Shown piece after piece: positions 8,110 to 15,819 of a stretch of 40,491 nucleotides of DNA. Position 1 is the stretch's first letter; each line of letters begins with the position of its first letter. The stretch is from Ruminococcus sp. CAG:254 (lineage in GTDB: Bacteria; Bacillota; Clostridia; Oscillospirales; Ruminococcaceae). A program made the translations under genes and the position numbers. The notes beneath the pieces are model-generated. The model was not told where the DNA came from. It was given only the letters and a program-made list of their open reading frames with translations, and ran no database searches. The stretch is from assembly GCA_000433635.1 (NCBI GenBank), contig HF997976.1:34003-74493 (forward strand), given 5' to 3'.

Positions 8110-9134
8110 AACAAGGATCCCGCCTGTTGTAAAAGTAATGCAGCCAGTGTTGCACAGTGCTGAATATCAGACAAGTTTGCAACACAAGAAGGGGAGTGTA
8201 GATTTCTGCATGGTGCAGAAATTGCCAATGTCCGAACGCCGTTCCGGCTGACATGAACCGCTCCGCTGTCGTTTCCGCCTGCAATGCGGGTTTTGGTCTG
8301 GCAGGGAATGCCTGCCTCTTTACAGAGTGAGAAAGCCAAACGATACAGTTCACGGTCATATAATGTGCTGCGATCCATAAAGGATACAACCGGACCTTTT
8401 CCAAGCTGGCAAACTTTTGCATCGCCCTGTGCAGAAGAGAAATCGGCTGCAGTCGTTGTTTCCAGAATCAATGCAAAGTCTGGGTTGATGGTGTAGGCAG
8501 CTGCTTTTGCACCACGCAGCCCAATTTCTTCTTGTACATGAAATGCAGCGGTAAAATCATATGGAACATCTTTTTGCAGCAAATCCAACAGAATGGCACA
8601 GCCAATGCGGTCATCCAGAGCCTTGCTGCGAACCAGTTTTCCACCGCCAAGCAGCGTATAACCAGAACGGAAATGTGCATATGTGCCCGGCTGAACGAAT
8701 TGTTCCGCTTCTTCTCGATTAGCTGCACCAATGTCCAAATACAGGTTAGAGAAAGACGGTGCTTTTTTGCGGTCTTCTCTTGAGAGCAGGTGAATCGGCT
8801 TTGCACCAATCACGCCCGGAATCCGCTGTTCCCCAACCTGCACGGCTCTGCCAATTACAACAGATGGGTCAATTCCGCCGACAGGTGCTAATTTCATTGT
8901 ACCATTTTCATTGATATAGGTGACAATCAAGCCAACTTCGTCCATGTGTGCCCCAATCATCCATTTTTTGGGAGTGGTCTGCTTGCCTTTTTTCTCTACA
9001 ATCAAGTTGCCAAGAGGGTCAACCTGATAGGGAAGTCCCAGCGGTTTGATTTGTTCGATGAGATAATCCCGAACCGGATGTTCCTGTCCGGATGCACCGC
9101 AAAGACGGCAAAGAGATTCTAAATGGTTCAGCAT
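8106..9134 (-). CDS. M42-family aminopeptidase (glutamyl aminopeptidase / endoglucanase M type), first of two
   Basis: M42 enzymes are cytosolic two-metal aminopeptidases that form large tetrahedral dodecamers and trim peptides. The metal and catalytic residues are present: H63-x-D65 in GAHMDEVG, D174/D175 in KALDDRIG, E202/E203 in QEEIGLRGA, and the terminal His in HSPSC. I prefer ATG at 9134: it is about 10 bases after GAGGG and forms an ATGCTGA overlap with the stop of the upstream gene. The alternative GTG at 9143 sits inside the Shine-Dalgarno sequence. The protein has 342 residues, normal for M42. It is a diverged paralogue of the adjacent upstream gene. Confidence 0.92.
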   Translation of the reverse strand: MLNHLESLCRLCGASGQEHPVRDYLIEQIKPLGLPYQVDPLGNLIVEKKGKQTTPKKWMIGAHMDEVGLIVTYINENGTMKLAPVGGIDPSVVIGRAVQVGEQRIPGVIGAKPIHLLSREDRKKAPSFSNLYLDIGAANREEAEQFVQPGTYAHFRSGYTLLGGGKLVRSKALDDRIGCAILLDLLQKDVPYDFTAAFHVQEEIGLRGAKAAAYTINPDFALILETTTAADFSSAQGDAKVCQLGKGPVVSFMDRSTLYDRELYRLAFSLCKEAGIPCQTKTRIAGGNDSGAVHVSRNGVRTLAISAPCRNLHSPSCVANLSDIQHCATLAALLLQQAGSLL

Positions 9135-10147
9135 GTCTTGCACCCCCTCAGATAAGCTGCCAGCAAATCACCCGTTGCAGTCACGTCGGACAATGCAATG
9201 ACTTCTGCTGGTGTATGCATATACCGCAGCGGAATGGAAACCGTGCAGGCTTTTACACCGCCACGGGTAACAGAAAATTGGTCTGCATTTGTTCCCGTTG
9301 TACCAGCCATGACTTCTGGTTGCCACGGAATCTGTTCTGTTTCTGCAACGTTCTTTAAATCACGGCTGACTTCAGCGGAGAGAGAAGGCGAAATGCCAAT
9401 CATTGCACCGCCGCCCAAACTGCCGCATTTTTCAGGAGCTTCTTCATTGGCTCTTCCAAAGCTAACATCGACTGCCAATGCAATATCTGGTTGAATGGTA
9501 TAGGCGGCAATTTTTGCACCCCGTTCACCCAGTTCTTCTTGAGCGGAGAACAGCACGCTTACGCTGCAAGGCAAGGTTTCTGCATCCAGCTGAGAAAGTG
9601 CATACAAAATAGCTGCAATGCCGCAACGGTCATCCAGTGCCGGGCTGCAAATCCGGTCACCACAGAGTTCTTCAAATGGTGCATCAAAAGAAATCATGTC
9701 GCCCAAAGAAACGATTTTTTCCAGTTCTTCCTTGGAATAGCCGGTATCAATCAAAATATCGGTAATGTCTGCTACGTCAGCATCTCCAGCGAGTAGATGC
9801 GGTGGCATGGCACAAACAACCCCTGGAATGTCAGACGTTCCATGAACAGTAACGGTTTGTGCTGGAAACAATCGTAAATCCAAACCGCCCAAATTGCCAA
9901 CTTTCAGAAAACCATTTTCATCAATATAGGTGACAATCAAGCCAACCTGGTCAAAGTGAGCGTCTAATAAAACGTGCGGCTTTTCGGATTCCCGTTTTCC
10001 AAATGTTCCAATGATATTGCCCTGCACAAGGGCAGCATCTGGACAATATTCCTTCAATAACTCTAAAAGCGGCTGACTGACGACCGCTTCCCGACCGGAA
10101 ACGCCAGGAATGGCAGTCAGTTTCCGCAGCAATGCGGTTATCTTCAT
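9128..10147 (-). CDS. M42-family aminopeptidase, second of two
   Basis: 339 residues with the M42 metal sites: H64-x-D66 in DAHFDQVG, D171/D172 in PALDDRCG, E203/E204 in QEELGERGA, and a C-terminal RYMHTPAE motif. Compared with its neighbour at 8106-9134 it has Phe instead of Met in HxD and a different substrate-pocket region, so the two probably differ in substrate preference or form a hetero-oligomer, as is known for archaeal M42 (TET) proteins. The ATG overlaps the murD stop by ATGA, giving coupled translation. N-terminal MKITALLRKLTAIPGVSGRE matches the usual start of the family. Confidence 0.92.
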   Translation of the reverse strand: MKITALLRKLTAIPGVSGREAVVSQPLLELLKEYCPDAALVQGNIIGTFGKRESEKPHVLLDAHFDQVGLIVTYIDENGFLKVGNLGGLDLRLFPAQTVTVHGTSDIPGVVCAMPPHLLAGDADVADITDILIDTGYSKEELEKIVSLGDMISFDAPFEELCGDRICSPALDDRCGIAAILYALSQLDAETLPCSVSVLFSAQEELGERGAKIAAYTIQPDIALAVDVSFGRANEEAPEKCGSLGGGAMIGISPSLSAEVSRDLKNVAETEQIPWQPEVMAGTTGTNADQFSVTRGGVKACTVSIPLRYMHTPAEVIALSDVTATGDLLAAYLRGCKTC

Positions 10148-11538
10148 TCGGACAGCTCCTTTACCAATCTCTTATAGTGCAGACCCCGTTCTTCAAAGTT
10201 TGGATACTTATCGAAGCTTGCACAAGCTGGAGAAAGTGTTACAATGTCGCCCGGTTTTGTAATCTGATCTGCTGTCTGAACTGCTTCTTCCATGGTTTCA
10301 ACGTGTAAGAGCTGCGGATGTCCTTCCTGATAATTCTTCGCACCACGAATAGCAGCTTCAATTTTCGGAGCAGTAACGCCCATTAAGATAACCGTTTTCA
10401 CCTTGTCGCAAACAGTTTCTGCCATTGGTTCAAACGGGATTTTCTTGTCATAACCGCCCATGATGACGGTCAATTTGGTCTGGAAGGAATTCAAGCCAGC
10501 TAAAACACGGGTCGGGCTGGTTGCGATGCTGTCATTATACCACTTTACGCCCTTGCGTTCCCGAACGAATTCAATCCGGTGTTCCACACCGCCAAAGGTT
10601 TTGGCAACCTGTACAATGACATCGGTAGAAACTTCGCCCCAAACGGCACTGATGGCAGCCAGATAATTTTCTACGTTGTGGATGCCCGGAATCCGAATGT
10701 CCGAAGCGGCAACAACTGGTGTACAAGTATCGCCGTTCTGATAGCAAAGCATGCCATCTTCCCGCAGAAAAGCACCATAAGCCGGAACGGTTTTTCTAGT
10801 GAATGCAACTAACATACCTCTTACCATCGGTGCAAGATTCCAAGTCAACGCATTGTCTGCATTTAAAATCGTTTTCGAGAATGCATTCTGGTGGGCGATT
10901 AAGTTTGTTTTTGCCTGAATGTATTCTTCCATTGTTCCGTGTACATCCAGGTGATTCGGTGCAATGTTGGTGATAACAGCAACATCCGGCGATTGCCGCA
11001 TAGAGAGCAGCTGAAAACTGGAGAGTTCCACAACTGCTGCATCGGTATCCTGAATCTGTTCAATAATTGGGAGCAGGGCACGACCAATATTACCGCCCTT
11101 GTGAACAGTAACGCCGGAAGCCTGCAAAAATTCAGAAATTAGCGTTGTGGTTGTGGTCTTTCCGTCTGAACCAGTAACTGCATAAATCTTGCATGGGCAC
11201 AAATCGAAGAACACTTCCATTTCGGTGGTAATCACAACGCCCTGCTTTCTGGCAGCCTGCAATTTTTCATTATGGTAATACATTCCCGGTGAACGGAATA
11301 CAACATCAAAATCGGTCAGATGGTCTAAATAGGTATCACCCAGCTGAAAAGCAACGCCAGCTGCTTTCAGTTCTTCATAAATTGCACCAAGTTTTTCCGG
11401 CGTTTTCCGGTCTAACAGGGTAATCGAAATCCCTTTTTTCAGGAACAGGCGGATAATGTCATTATTGGTGACACCTGTTCCGATAAAAGCTACTTTTTTC
11501 TCTTTTAAGTTTGCAAAAAAACGTTCAATCTTTGTCAT
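10144..11538 (-). CDS. murD: UDP-N-acetylmuramoyl-L-alanine--D-glutamate ligase
   Basis: MurD adds D-glutamate to UDP-MurNAc-L-Ala in cytoplasmic peptidoglycan precursor synthesis. Visible motifs are an N-terminal Rossmann-like domain (KVAFIGTGVTNND), the ATP loop GSDGKTTTT (about 123-131), SSFQL, the NHLDVHGTMEEY block, GGVEHRIEFV and YNDSIATSPTR, then GGYDKKIPF in the C-terminal domain. I start at ATG 11538, seven bases after AGGAG; a longer reading to 11613 has no ribosome site and extends past the normal N-terminus. The protein has 464 residues, normal. It heads the overlapping run murD-M42-M42-GNAT-PLP enzyme. In many Firmicutes murD sits in the dcw cluster; here it does not. Confidence 0.95.
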   Translation of the reverse strand: MTKIERFFANLKEKKVAFIGTGVTNNDIIRLFLKKGISITLLDRKTPEKLGAIYEELKAAGVAFQLGDTYLDHLTDFDVVFRSPGMYYHNEKLQAARKQGVVITTEMEVFFDLCPCKIYAVTGSDGKTTTTTLISEFLQASGVTVHKGGNIGRALLPIIEQIQDTDAAVVELSSFQLLSMRQSPDVAVITNIAPNHLDVHGTMEEYIQAKTNLIAHQNAFSKTILNADNALTWNLAPMVRGMLVAFTRKTVPAYGAFLREDGMLCYQNGDTCTPVVAASDIRIPGIHNVENYLAAISAVWGEVSTDVIVQVAKTFGGVEHRIEFVRERKGVKWYNDSIATSPTRVLAGLNSFQTKLTVIMGGYDKKIPFEPMAETVCDKVKTVILMGVTAPKIEAAIRGAKNYQEGHPQLLHVETMEEAVQTADQITKPGDIVTLSPACASFDKYPNFEERGLHYKRLVKELSE

Positions 11539-11574
11539 AACAATTCTCCTATTCGCTCTATTTGGAACATACGG

Positions 11575-11608
11575 AACGGCACGAGCAGAAATATGCAAGC
11601 GTGCCGTT
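11575..11608. other. Hairpin between the cyclophilin gene and murD
   Basis: Perfect 9-bp arms AACGGCACG and CGTGCCGTT around a 16-base loop. On the minus strand it follows the cyclophilin stop and precedes the murD ribosome site. There is no U run after either arm, so it is a poor terminator; it might stabilise or attenuate the message. A TTGACA at 11614-11609 lacks a good -10 partner. Confidence 0.45.
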
Positions 11609-11634
11609 GTCAATCGCTGTAAAAATAGAATCTT

Positions 11635-12351
11635 TTATGCACCAAAATCCTGCATGGTAAATTCTGCCCGTGGATTGCCGTCTGCATCTGCCTCAATCAT
11701 GACAGCATGGTCAATGGTAATCGGTGTATTCGGAGAGGATACTGCACCATCGCTGCCCATAGAACGAGGAACGTCTAAGAATCGGTCAACAACATCCATG
11801 CCTTCTGTTACCTTGCCGAAAGCGGCATATTGTCCATCCAAGAATGTATCATCATCGCTGTAGCAGATGAAGAACTGGCTGGAAGCACTATCTGGATCGC
11901 TGGAACGAGCCATAGAAACGACACCTCTGGTGTGCGAAAGCGGATTGTCAACGCCGTTCTGTGAAAATTCACCCTTGATGGTCTTTTCACTGCCGCCAGT
12001 ACCATTTCCGCTCGGGTCACCGCCCTGTGCCATAAAGTCTTCTACAATTCGATGGAAGGTCAAGCCGTCATAGAAACCATCAGATACCAGATTTTCAAAG
12101 TTTTCGCAAGTAATCGGAGCATCATCCGGATAAAGGGTAATGACAAAGGTCAAGCCATCACTGCTGGTTGTTTCGCTGTCTGAAGATGCATCATTTGCAG
12201 TTGTTTCATCGGAAGATTCCGCAGCAGTTGTAGTGGAATCTTTTTCAGAAGAATCTGAATTGTTATCCGAACCGCAAGCAGTTGCTGTGCCCAGCAGTAA
12301 AAACAAACTCAAAGCCAATGCCGTACCATGTAATTTATTTCTCAGTTTCAT
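11635..12351 (-). CDS. Peptidyl-prolyl cis-trans isomerase, cyclophilin type, probable lipoprotein
   Basis: The protein (238 aa from ATG 12351) has an N-terminal signal MKLRNKLHGTALALSLFLLLG leading to ATACGSDN, a plausible though not ideal lipobox with Cys as the lipidated residue. A Ser/Thr/Asp-rich linker of ~40 residues follows, then a cyclophilin domain with FHRIVEDFMAQGGD, GNGTGG, SQFFICY and LDGQYAAFGKV. Arg in FHRI and Gln/Phe in SQFF are the active-site residues. It should fold exported proteins outside the membrane. The ATG has AAGGAA nine bases upstream; an in-frame TTG eight codons earlier is less likely. It has its own promoter. Confidence 0.92.
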   Translation of the reverse strand: MKLRNKLHGTALALSLFLLLGTATACGSDNNSDSSEKDSTTTAAESSDETTANDASSDSETTSSDGLTFVITLYPDDAPITCENFENLVSDGFYDGLTFHRIVEDFMAQGGDPSGNGTGGSEKTIKGEFSQNGVDNPLSHTRGVVSMARSSDPDSASSQFFICYSDDDTFLDGQYAAFGKVTEGMDVVDRFLDVPRSMGSDGAVSSPNTPITIDHAVMIEADADGNPRAEFTMQDFGA

Positions 12352-12453
12352 TTTAAACCATTCCTTAATCCTCAATTTTAAGGGTAATTTAAAGAGAACC
12401 CCTATAAAACCTCTCGTTCCATCCGAAAAAATCGGATAAGAATTCAGTTTTTA

Positions 12454-12482
12454 ATTATATCATATTTCCTGTGAGAATGCAA
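12454..12482 (-). promoter_or_regulatory. Promoter of the cyclophilin gene
   Basis: TTGCAT (12482-12477) and a perfect TATAAT (12459-12454) with 17 bases between them. The ~100-base leader contains a small hairpin, ATCCGA/TCGGAT (12421-12437), with no adjacent U run. Confidence 0.8.
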
Positions 12483-12538
12483 GTTGTTTCCGGTGAAAAT
12501 TTCATGATAATCTTGTCCGTTTTTCAAAAAAAGCAGCC

Positions 12539-12568
12539 TTGACAACATGAATGGTTCTCTGTTACAAT
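12539..12568 (+). promoter_or_regulatory. Promoter of the permease gene
   Basis: TTGACA (12539-12544) and TACAAT (12563-12568), spacer 18 bases, about 45 bases before the ATG. It diverges from the cyclophilin promoter; the 263 bases between the two coding regions hold these two promoters. Confidence 0.75.
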
Positions 12569-12614
12569 AAATACGGTTTTGCGACAGAAATTGAAATAGA
12601 AAGAAGTCTTTTGC

Positions 12615-13730
12615 ATGAAATGGATGTTATTTTTCAAAAAGCATGTGGTTCTCATTCTTGCAGCGTTGGCAGCAGGAATTTCGATGTTCTGGAATCCACC
12701 CAGTGCAGCAACCTGGGGCTATTTGGACTGGAATGTCTTGTCAATGTTGTTTTGCTTAATGGCAGTGGTGGCAGGATTCCGAAAAATTGGCGTTTTTCAG
12801 AGCTTGGCAGATGTCTGCTGCAAGCACTTGAAATCCAGTCGGATGCTGGCATTTTTGCTCTGGAATCTCTGCTTTTTTCTCTCCATGCTGGTAACCAATG
12901 ATGTGGCATTGATTACATTTGTGCCGTTTACTTGCAGCCTTTTGCAACGGGATGACCAACGAAAAATTTTGCTGCGGATTGTTGTCATTGAAGCGGCTGC
13001 GGCAAACCTTGGAAGTATGGCAACACCAATTGGAAACCCACAGAACTTATATCTATATAGTACCTATTCTTTTTCCTTGGGAACATTTTTCAAGACAATC
13101 TTGCCAATTGTCGGAATTAGTTATATTGGTTTGTTATTTTCTTTGCTTCTCATTCCACAACAACCGCTTGCATCGGAAATTCCTACAGAATCACATTTGT
13201 CATTATCCGCACAAAAGAAGAACCTCATAATTTATAGTGTGCTGGGCGTTGTTTGTCTGGCAACAGTTGCCGGATTTGTAACGCATGTAATTTGTTTTTG
13301 CGTTGTTTTGCTTGGTATGATTGTAACAGATCGAGCATTGATTCGCCGTGTAGACTGGGAACTGCTGTTGACATTTGTCTGCTTTTTCTTGTTTTCCGGA
13401 AATCTACAACAAATTGAACCGGTTCGCAATCTGATGATGCAGGGATTATCCGGCGGTGTTTGCCTGACCGCTGCCATTGTGAGTCAGGTAATCAGCAATG
13501 TTCCGGCAGCCGTTTTGCTCTCTGGATTCACGGAGCAGGGAAAAGAACTGCTACTGGGCGTAGATATTGGCGGCTTGGGAACGCCGATTGCTTCTTTGGC
13601 GAGCCTGATTGCTTATCAATATTATGCAAAATCAAAGCTAGCGAATCCTGCAAAGTATCTGCAATTCTTTTTCATCTATCAGTTTATCGGATTGTTTTTT
13701 TTGCTTGCGATGAAATTTATGATGTTATAA
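12615..13730 (+). CDS. Ion-transporter-superfamily permease (ArsB / NhaD / SLC13-like)
   Basis: A 371-residue integral membrane protein with about ten hydrophobic segments. Two inverted half-repeats carry the family's substrate and sodium loops: TNDVALITFVPF followed by GSMATPIGNPQN in the first half, and SNVPAAVLLSGF followed by GGLGTPIASLAS in the second. These TND/SNV plus TPIG/TPIA pairs are typical of the ion transporter superfamily, which includes arsenite, Na+/H+ and dicarboxylate or citrate carriers. Substrate cannot be decided from sequence. The start ATG has only a weak AGAAAGAAG upstream; ATG 12624 is an alternative. It is monocistronic and convergent with padR, with a shared terminator hairpin. 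Confidence 0.85.
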   Translation: MKWMLFFKKHVVLILAALAAGISMFWNPPSAATWGYLDWNVLSMLFCLMAVVAGFRKIGVFQSLADVCCKHLKSSRMLAFLLWNLCFFLSMLVTNDVALITFVPFTCSLLQRDDQRKILLRIVVIEAAAANLGSMATPIGNPQNLYLYSTYSFSLGTFFKTILPIVGISYIGLLFSLLLIPQQPLASEIPTESHLSLSAQKKNLIIYSVLGVVCLATVAGFVTHVICFCVVLLGMIVTDRALIRRVDWELLLTFVCFFLFSGNLQQIEPVRNLMMQGLSGGVCLTAAIVSQVISNVPAAVLLSGFTEQGKELLLGVDIGGLGTPIASLASLIAYQYYAKSKLANPAKYLQFFFIYQFIGLFFLLAMKFMML

Positions 13731-13732
13731 AA

Positions 13733-13765
13733 AAATCCCGCTCTCTTCTAAAAGGAGCGGGAAAA
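13733..13765 (-). terminator. Intrinsic terminator downstream of padR
   Basis: Arms TCCCGCTC (13736-13743) and GAGCGGGA (13755-13762). On the minus strand the hairpin is followed by a run of seven U, so it chiefly ends the padR transcript. On the plus strand it immediately follows the permease stop but lacks a U run. Confidence 0.85.
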
Positions 13766-13797
13766 TCATATCCTATCAAAAACTACGTATGTAGAAC

Positions 13798-14154
13798 TTA
13801 TTCCGTTACAATGTGAATGGACTGACCATTCTTCACCAGAACGTTAGCAACACCCTGAACCATATCCTGATAGCTCTTCAGAATCTGCTGCAGGTATTCC
13901 TTACCATCTTCGGTAATGTTGTAATAAACACGGGTTCTTCTCTTACCAACGAGCTTCTTTTCAAAGCTAACCATGTTGTTGTCAATCAGGCGATACAGCA
14001 GCGGATACAGCGTACCTTCCTTGATGCTGAACAGACCCTTGCTCTGTGCTTCCAGTTCCTGAATCAGCTGGTAGCCGTACATGGTACCATTGTTCAGAAT
14101 GGAAAGAACTAACATTTCTGCTACACTCTTCTGCAAATTAATCTTCAAAGTCAT
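13798..14154 (-). CDS. PadR-family transcriptional regulator
   Basis: 118 residues with the PadR winged helix: VAEMLVLSIL, GTMYGYQLIQEL (recognition-helix region), then SIKEGTLYPLLYRL and the wing GKRRTRVYYNITEDG, followed by a short C-terminal dimerisation helix. The size fits the small LmrR-like PadR subgroup, which often senses drugs or phenolics. Start ATG has GAGGGA six bases upstream. Codon use is striking: all Lys codons are AAG and Gln is always CAG with Leu mostly CTG, as in rpsB/tsf here, suggesting very high expression. A strong promoter and a ~185-base leader precede it. No obvious target gene is adjacent: the permease is convergent and the ylmC-like gene divergent. Confidence 0.93.
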   Translation of the reverse strand: MTLKINLQKSVAEMLVLSILNNGTMYGYQLIQELEAQSKGLFSIKEGTLYPLLYRLIDNNMVSFEKKLVGKRRTRVYYNITEDGKEYLQQILKSYQDMVQGVANVLVKNGQSIHIVTE

Positions 14155-14518
14155 CGTGATTCCCTCAAATCTTTCTATTTTTTATTGATATCGTGCTTGA
14201 CTGATGTTCTGTCCGGCATTTCTTTTTCTTTTGCCCAATGGTTTCTTAAGAGATTATATTTTTCTTTTCTCTCAAATAGAAACGAAATCAGAAAAATAAT
14301 CAAGCCAAAACACAGTATATCGCTTTTATGGAACTGTATTTTCTTATATTATACAAAAAGAAGCAACGCACGTCAATGACTTGCATGACAAGAAGCGATA
14401 AAAATGATATAAATGCTAGAAAACTGACAAAAATATGTTTGCAACGCAGAACATACGGAAAATAGTTAATTGAAAAAGTGTAAATCAAAATAACAAATAT
14501 TGAGAAAAGGAGAAGAAA
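14155..14518. other. 364-bp divergent intergenic region
   Basis: It holds the padR promoter and ~185-base padR leader on one side (14155-14376). The remainder, up to the ylmC-like gene, is AT-rich with no open frame of merit. A weak sporulation sigma-E-like match, AAATATG (14431-14437) and CATACGG (14452-14458) with 14 bases between, lies about 60 bases before the ylmC-like start. Confidence 0.5.
14348..14376 (-). promoter_or_regulatory. Promoter of padR
   Basis: TTGACG (14376-14371) and TATAAT (14353-14348) with a 17-base spacer, a strong sigma-A promoter. Transcription would begin about 185 bases before the padR ATG. Confidence 0.8.
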
Positions 14519-14785
14519 ATGCTGTGCTGTATAGAAGAATTGCGAGAAAAAGATGTCATCAACGTCTGTGATGGAGAAAATTTAGGATATGTGGACGATG
14601 TGCGGGTGGATACGCAGACGCATACAATAGAGGCACTTATTTTATATGGAAAACCACGTTTTTTTGGATGGTTCGGAGCAAGAGAAACCATTGCGATTCC
14701 TTTTACAAGGGTACAACTTGTGGGGAAAGATGTGATTTTGGTTTGTATTCCGCACGAGAATTGTACAGATATTCTAAAAAAGTAA
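14519..14785 (+). CDS. YlmC/YmxH-family PRC-barrel protein
   Basis: An 88-residue protein made of one PRC-barrel-like domain: DVINVCDGENLGYVDDVRVD near the start, then ALILYGKPRFFGWFGARETIAIPF and a closing IGxDVILV-type strand (VGKDVILV). This is the pattern of Firmicute YlmC/YmxH proteins, several of which are linked to sporulation, though their biochemical role is unknown. ATG has AAGGAG six bases upstream. It is followed by the rpsB promoter, so it seems to be a separate unit. Confidence 0.85.
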   Translation: MLCCIEELREKDVINVCDGENLGYVDDVRVDTQTHTIEALILYGKPRFFGWFGARETIAIPFTRVQLVGKDVILVCIPHENCTDILKK

Positions 14786-14829
14786 TCAGATTTATGAAAA
14801 AAACCGTGATTTTAACAAATGTAAAAAGC

Positions 14830-14858
14830 TTGCATTTTTTGAGGGAGTGTGTTATACT
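14830..14858 (+). promoter_or_regulatory. Promoter of rpsB-tsf
   Basis: TTGCAT (14830-14835) and TATACT (14853-14858) with a 17-base spacer. The transcript would have a leader of about 110 bases before the rpsB start. Confidence 0.8.
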
Positions 14859-14874
14859 AAAAAAGCAATCCACA

Positions 14875-14941
14875 CGCCTGCCCTGTAAAAACTCGGTGCT
14901 TTTCTATGGAAAAGTCGTTTTTGCGGTCATCTGGCAAGGCG
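14875..14941 (+). ncRNA. Structured leader of rpsB (candidate cis-regulatory RNA)
   Basis: Three stacked pairings fit one extended hairpin: outer CGCCTGCC (14875-14882) with GGCAAGGCG (14933-14941, one bulge), middle AAAAAC (14887-14892) with GTTTTT (14917-14922), and apical CTTTTC (14899-14904) with GAAAAG (14909-14914) around a TATG loop. It lies between promoter and ribosome site (AGGAGG at 14963-14968). Ribosomal protein leaders often bind their own product, so autoregulation by S2 is a reasonable hypothesis, but I cannot match it to a named leader family. Confidence 0.5.
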
Positions 14942-14975
14942 GAGGAAAAACCAAATTTTTTAGGAGGACTACACA

Positions 14976-15725
14976 ATGGGCGTAGTATCAATGAAGCAGC
15001 TCTTGGAAGCTGGCGTACACTTTGGTCACCAGACCAGAAGATGGAACCCGAAAATGGCTCCATACATCTTTACCGAACGGAACGGCATCTACATCATCGA
15101 CCTGCAGAAGACCGTTAAGAAGCTGGACGAAGCTTATATGTTCGTTCGCGACCTGGCTGCACAGGGCGAATCTGTTCTGTTTGTTGGTACCAAGAAGCAG
15201 GCTGGCGATTCCATCAAGGAAGAAGCTCAGAGAGCTGGTGCATATTATGTAAATGCACGTTGGCTGGGCGGTATGATGACCAACTTCACCACCATTCAGA
15301 GAAGAATCAAAAGACTGGAACAGCTGCACGAAATGGAAACAGATGGTACATTCGATCTGCTGCCGAAGAAGGAAGTCAGCAAGCTCCAGCTCGAAATCGA
15401 AAAGCTCGAAAAGTTCTTGGGCGGTATCAAGGACATGAAGAAGCTGCCGGGTGCACTCTTCATCGTTGACCCGAGAAAAGAACGGATCGCTGTTGCAGAA
15501 GCAAAGAAGCTGAATATTCCGATCGTTGCAATCGTAGACACCAACTGTGATCCGGATGAAATTGATTATGTTATTCCGGGTAACGATGACGCAATCCGTG
15601 CCGTTAAGCTGATCGCTGGCGTAATGGCAGATGCAATCATCGAAGGCAGACAGGGTGCAGACGCAGAAGCTGCTGCTGCTGCCGCTGAAGAAGCTGCAGA
15701 AGAAACCGCAGAAGCTGCTGAATAA
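14976..15725 (+). CDS. rpsB: 30S ribosomal protein S2
   Basis: S2 binds the small subunit late in assembly and is needed for S1 or initiation functions. The 249-residue protein begins MGVVSMKQLLEAGVHFGHQTRRW, the classical S2 N-terminus, and contains GTKKQAGDSIKEEA, ARWLGGMMTNF, PGALFIVDPRKE, and IVDTNCDPDEIDYVIPGNDDA. The C-terminus is an Ala/Glu-rich tail, variable among species. ATG is seven bases after TAGGAGGA. Codons are strongly biased (AAG, CTG, GTT), as expected for high expression. It is followed by an attenuator-like hairpin and then tsf, the standard rpsB-tsf pairing. Confidence 0.98.
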   Translation: MGVVSMKQLLEAGVHFGHQTRRWNPKMAPYIFTERNGIYIIDLQKTVKKLDEAYMFVRDLAAQGESVLFVGTKKQAGDSIKEEAQRAGAYYVNARWLGGMMTNFTTIQRRIKRLEQLHEMETDGTFDLLPKKEVSKLQLEIEKLEKFLGGIKDMKKLPGALFIVDPRKERIAVAEAKKLNIPIVAIVDTNCDPDEIDYVIPGNDDAIRAVKLIAGVMADAIIEGRQGADAEAAAAAAEEAAEETAEAAE

Positions 15726-15746
15726 AGTACAGATACTGGAAATGAG

Positions 15747-15784
15747 CAACCCGAATCGGCAGTGTTCCTGTTCGGGTTGTTTTT
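15747..15784 (+). terminator. Intercistronic terminator/attenuator between rpsB and tsf
   Basis: Arms CAACCCGAA (15747-15755) and TTCGGGTTG (15771-15779) followed by TTTTT. It is an intrinsic-terminator structure located between two genes that are normally co-transcribed. No promoter is visible between it and tsf, so partial read-through probably sets the S2 to EF-Ts ratio. Confidence 0.8.
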
Positions 15785-15819
15785 CGGAAAAAATATCAAA
15801 CTTACAGGAGGAAAAACCA

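Noticed and set aside
11586..11614. murD promoter beginning with TTGACA at 11614-11609
   Set aside because: No acceptable -10 box at 16-18 bases; the TTGACA overlaps the hairpin arm and is probably fortuitous.
11456..11863. Plus-strand open frame across the murD-cyclophilin junction
   Set aside because: It overlaps two confident minus-strand genes and has no family motif or ribosome site.
12421..12437. Hairpin ATCCGA/TCGGAT in the cyclophilin leader as a terminator
   Set aside because: No U run follows on either strand and it lies between promoter and gene.
14307..14335. ACAGT/ACTGT imperfect inverted repeat as a PadR operator
   Set aside because: Arms are only five bases with 16 between them; typical PadR operators have stronger dyads. 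It stays a weak guess.
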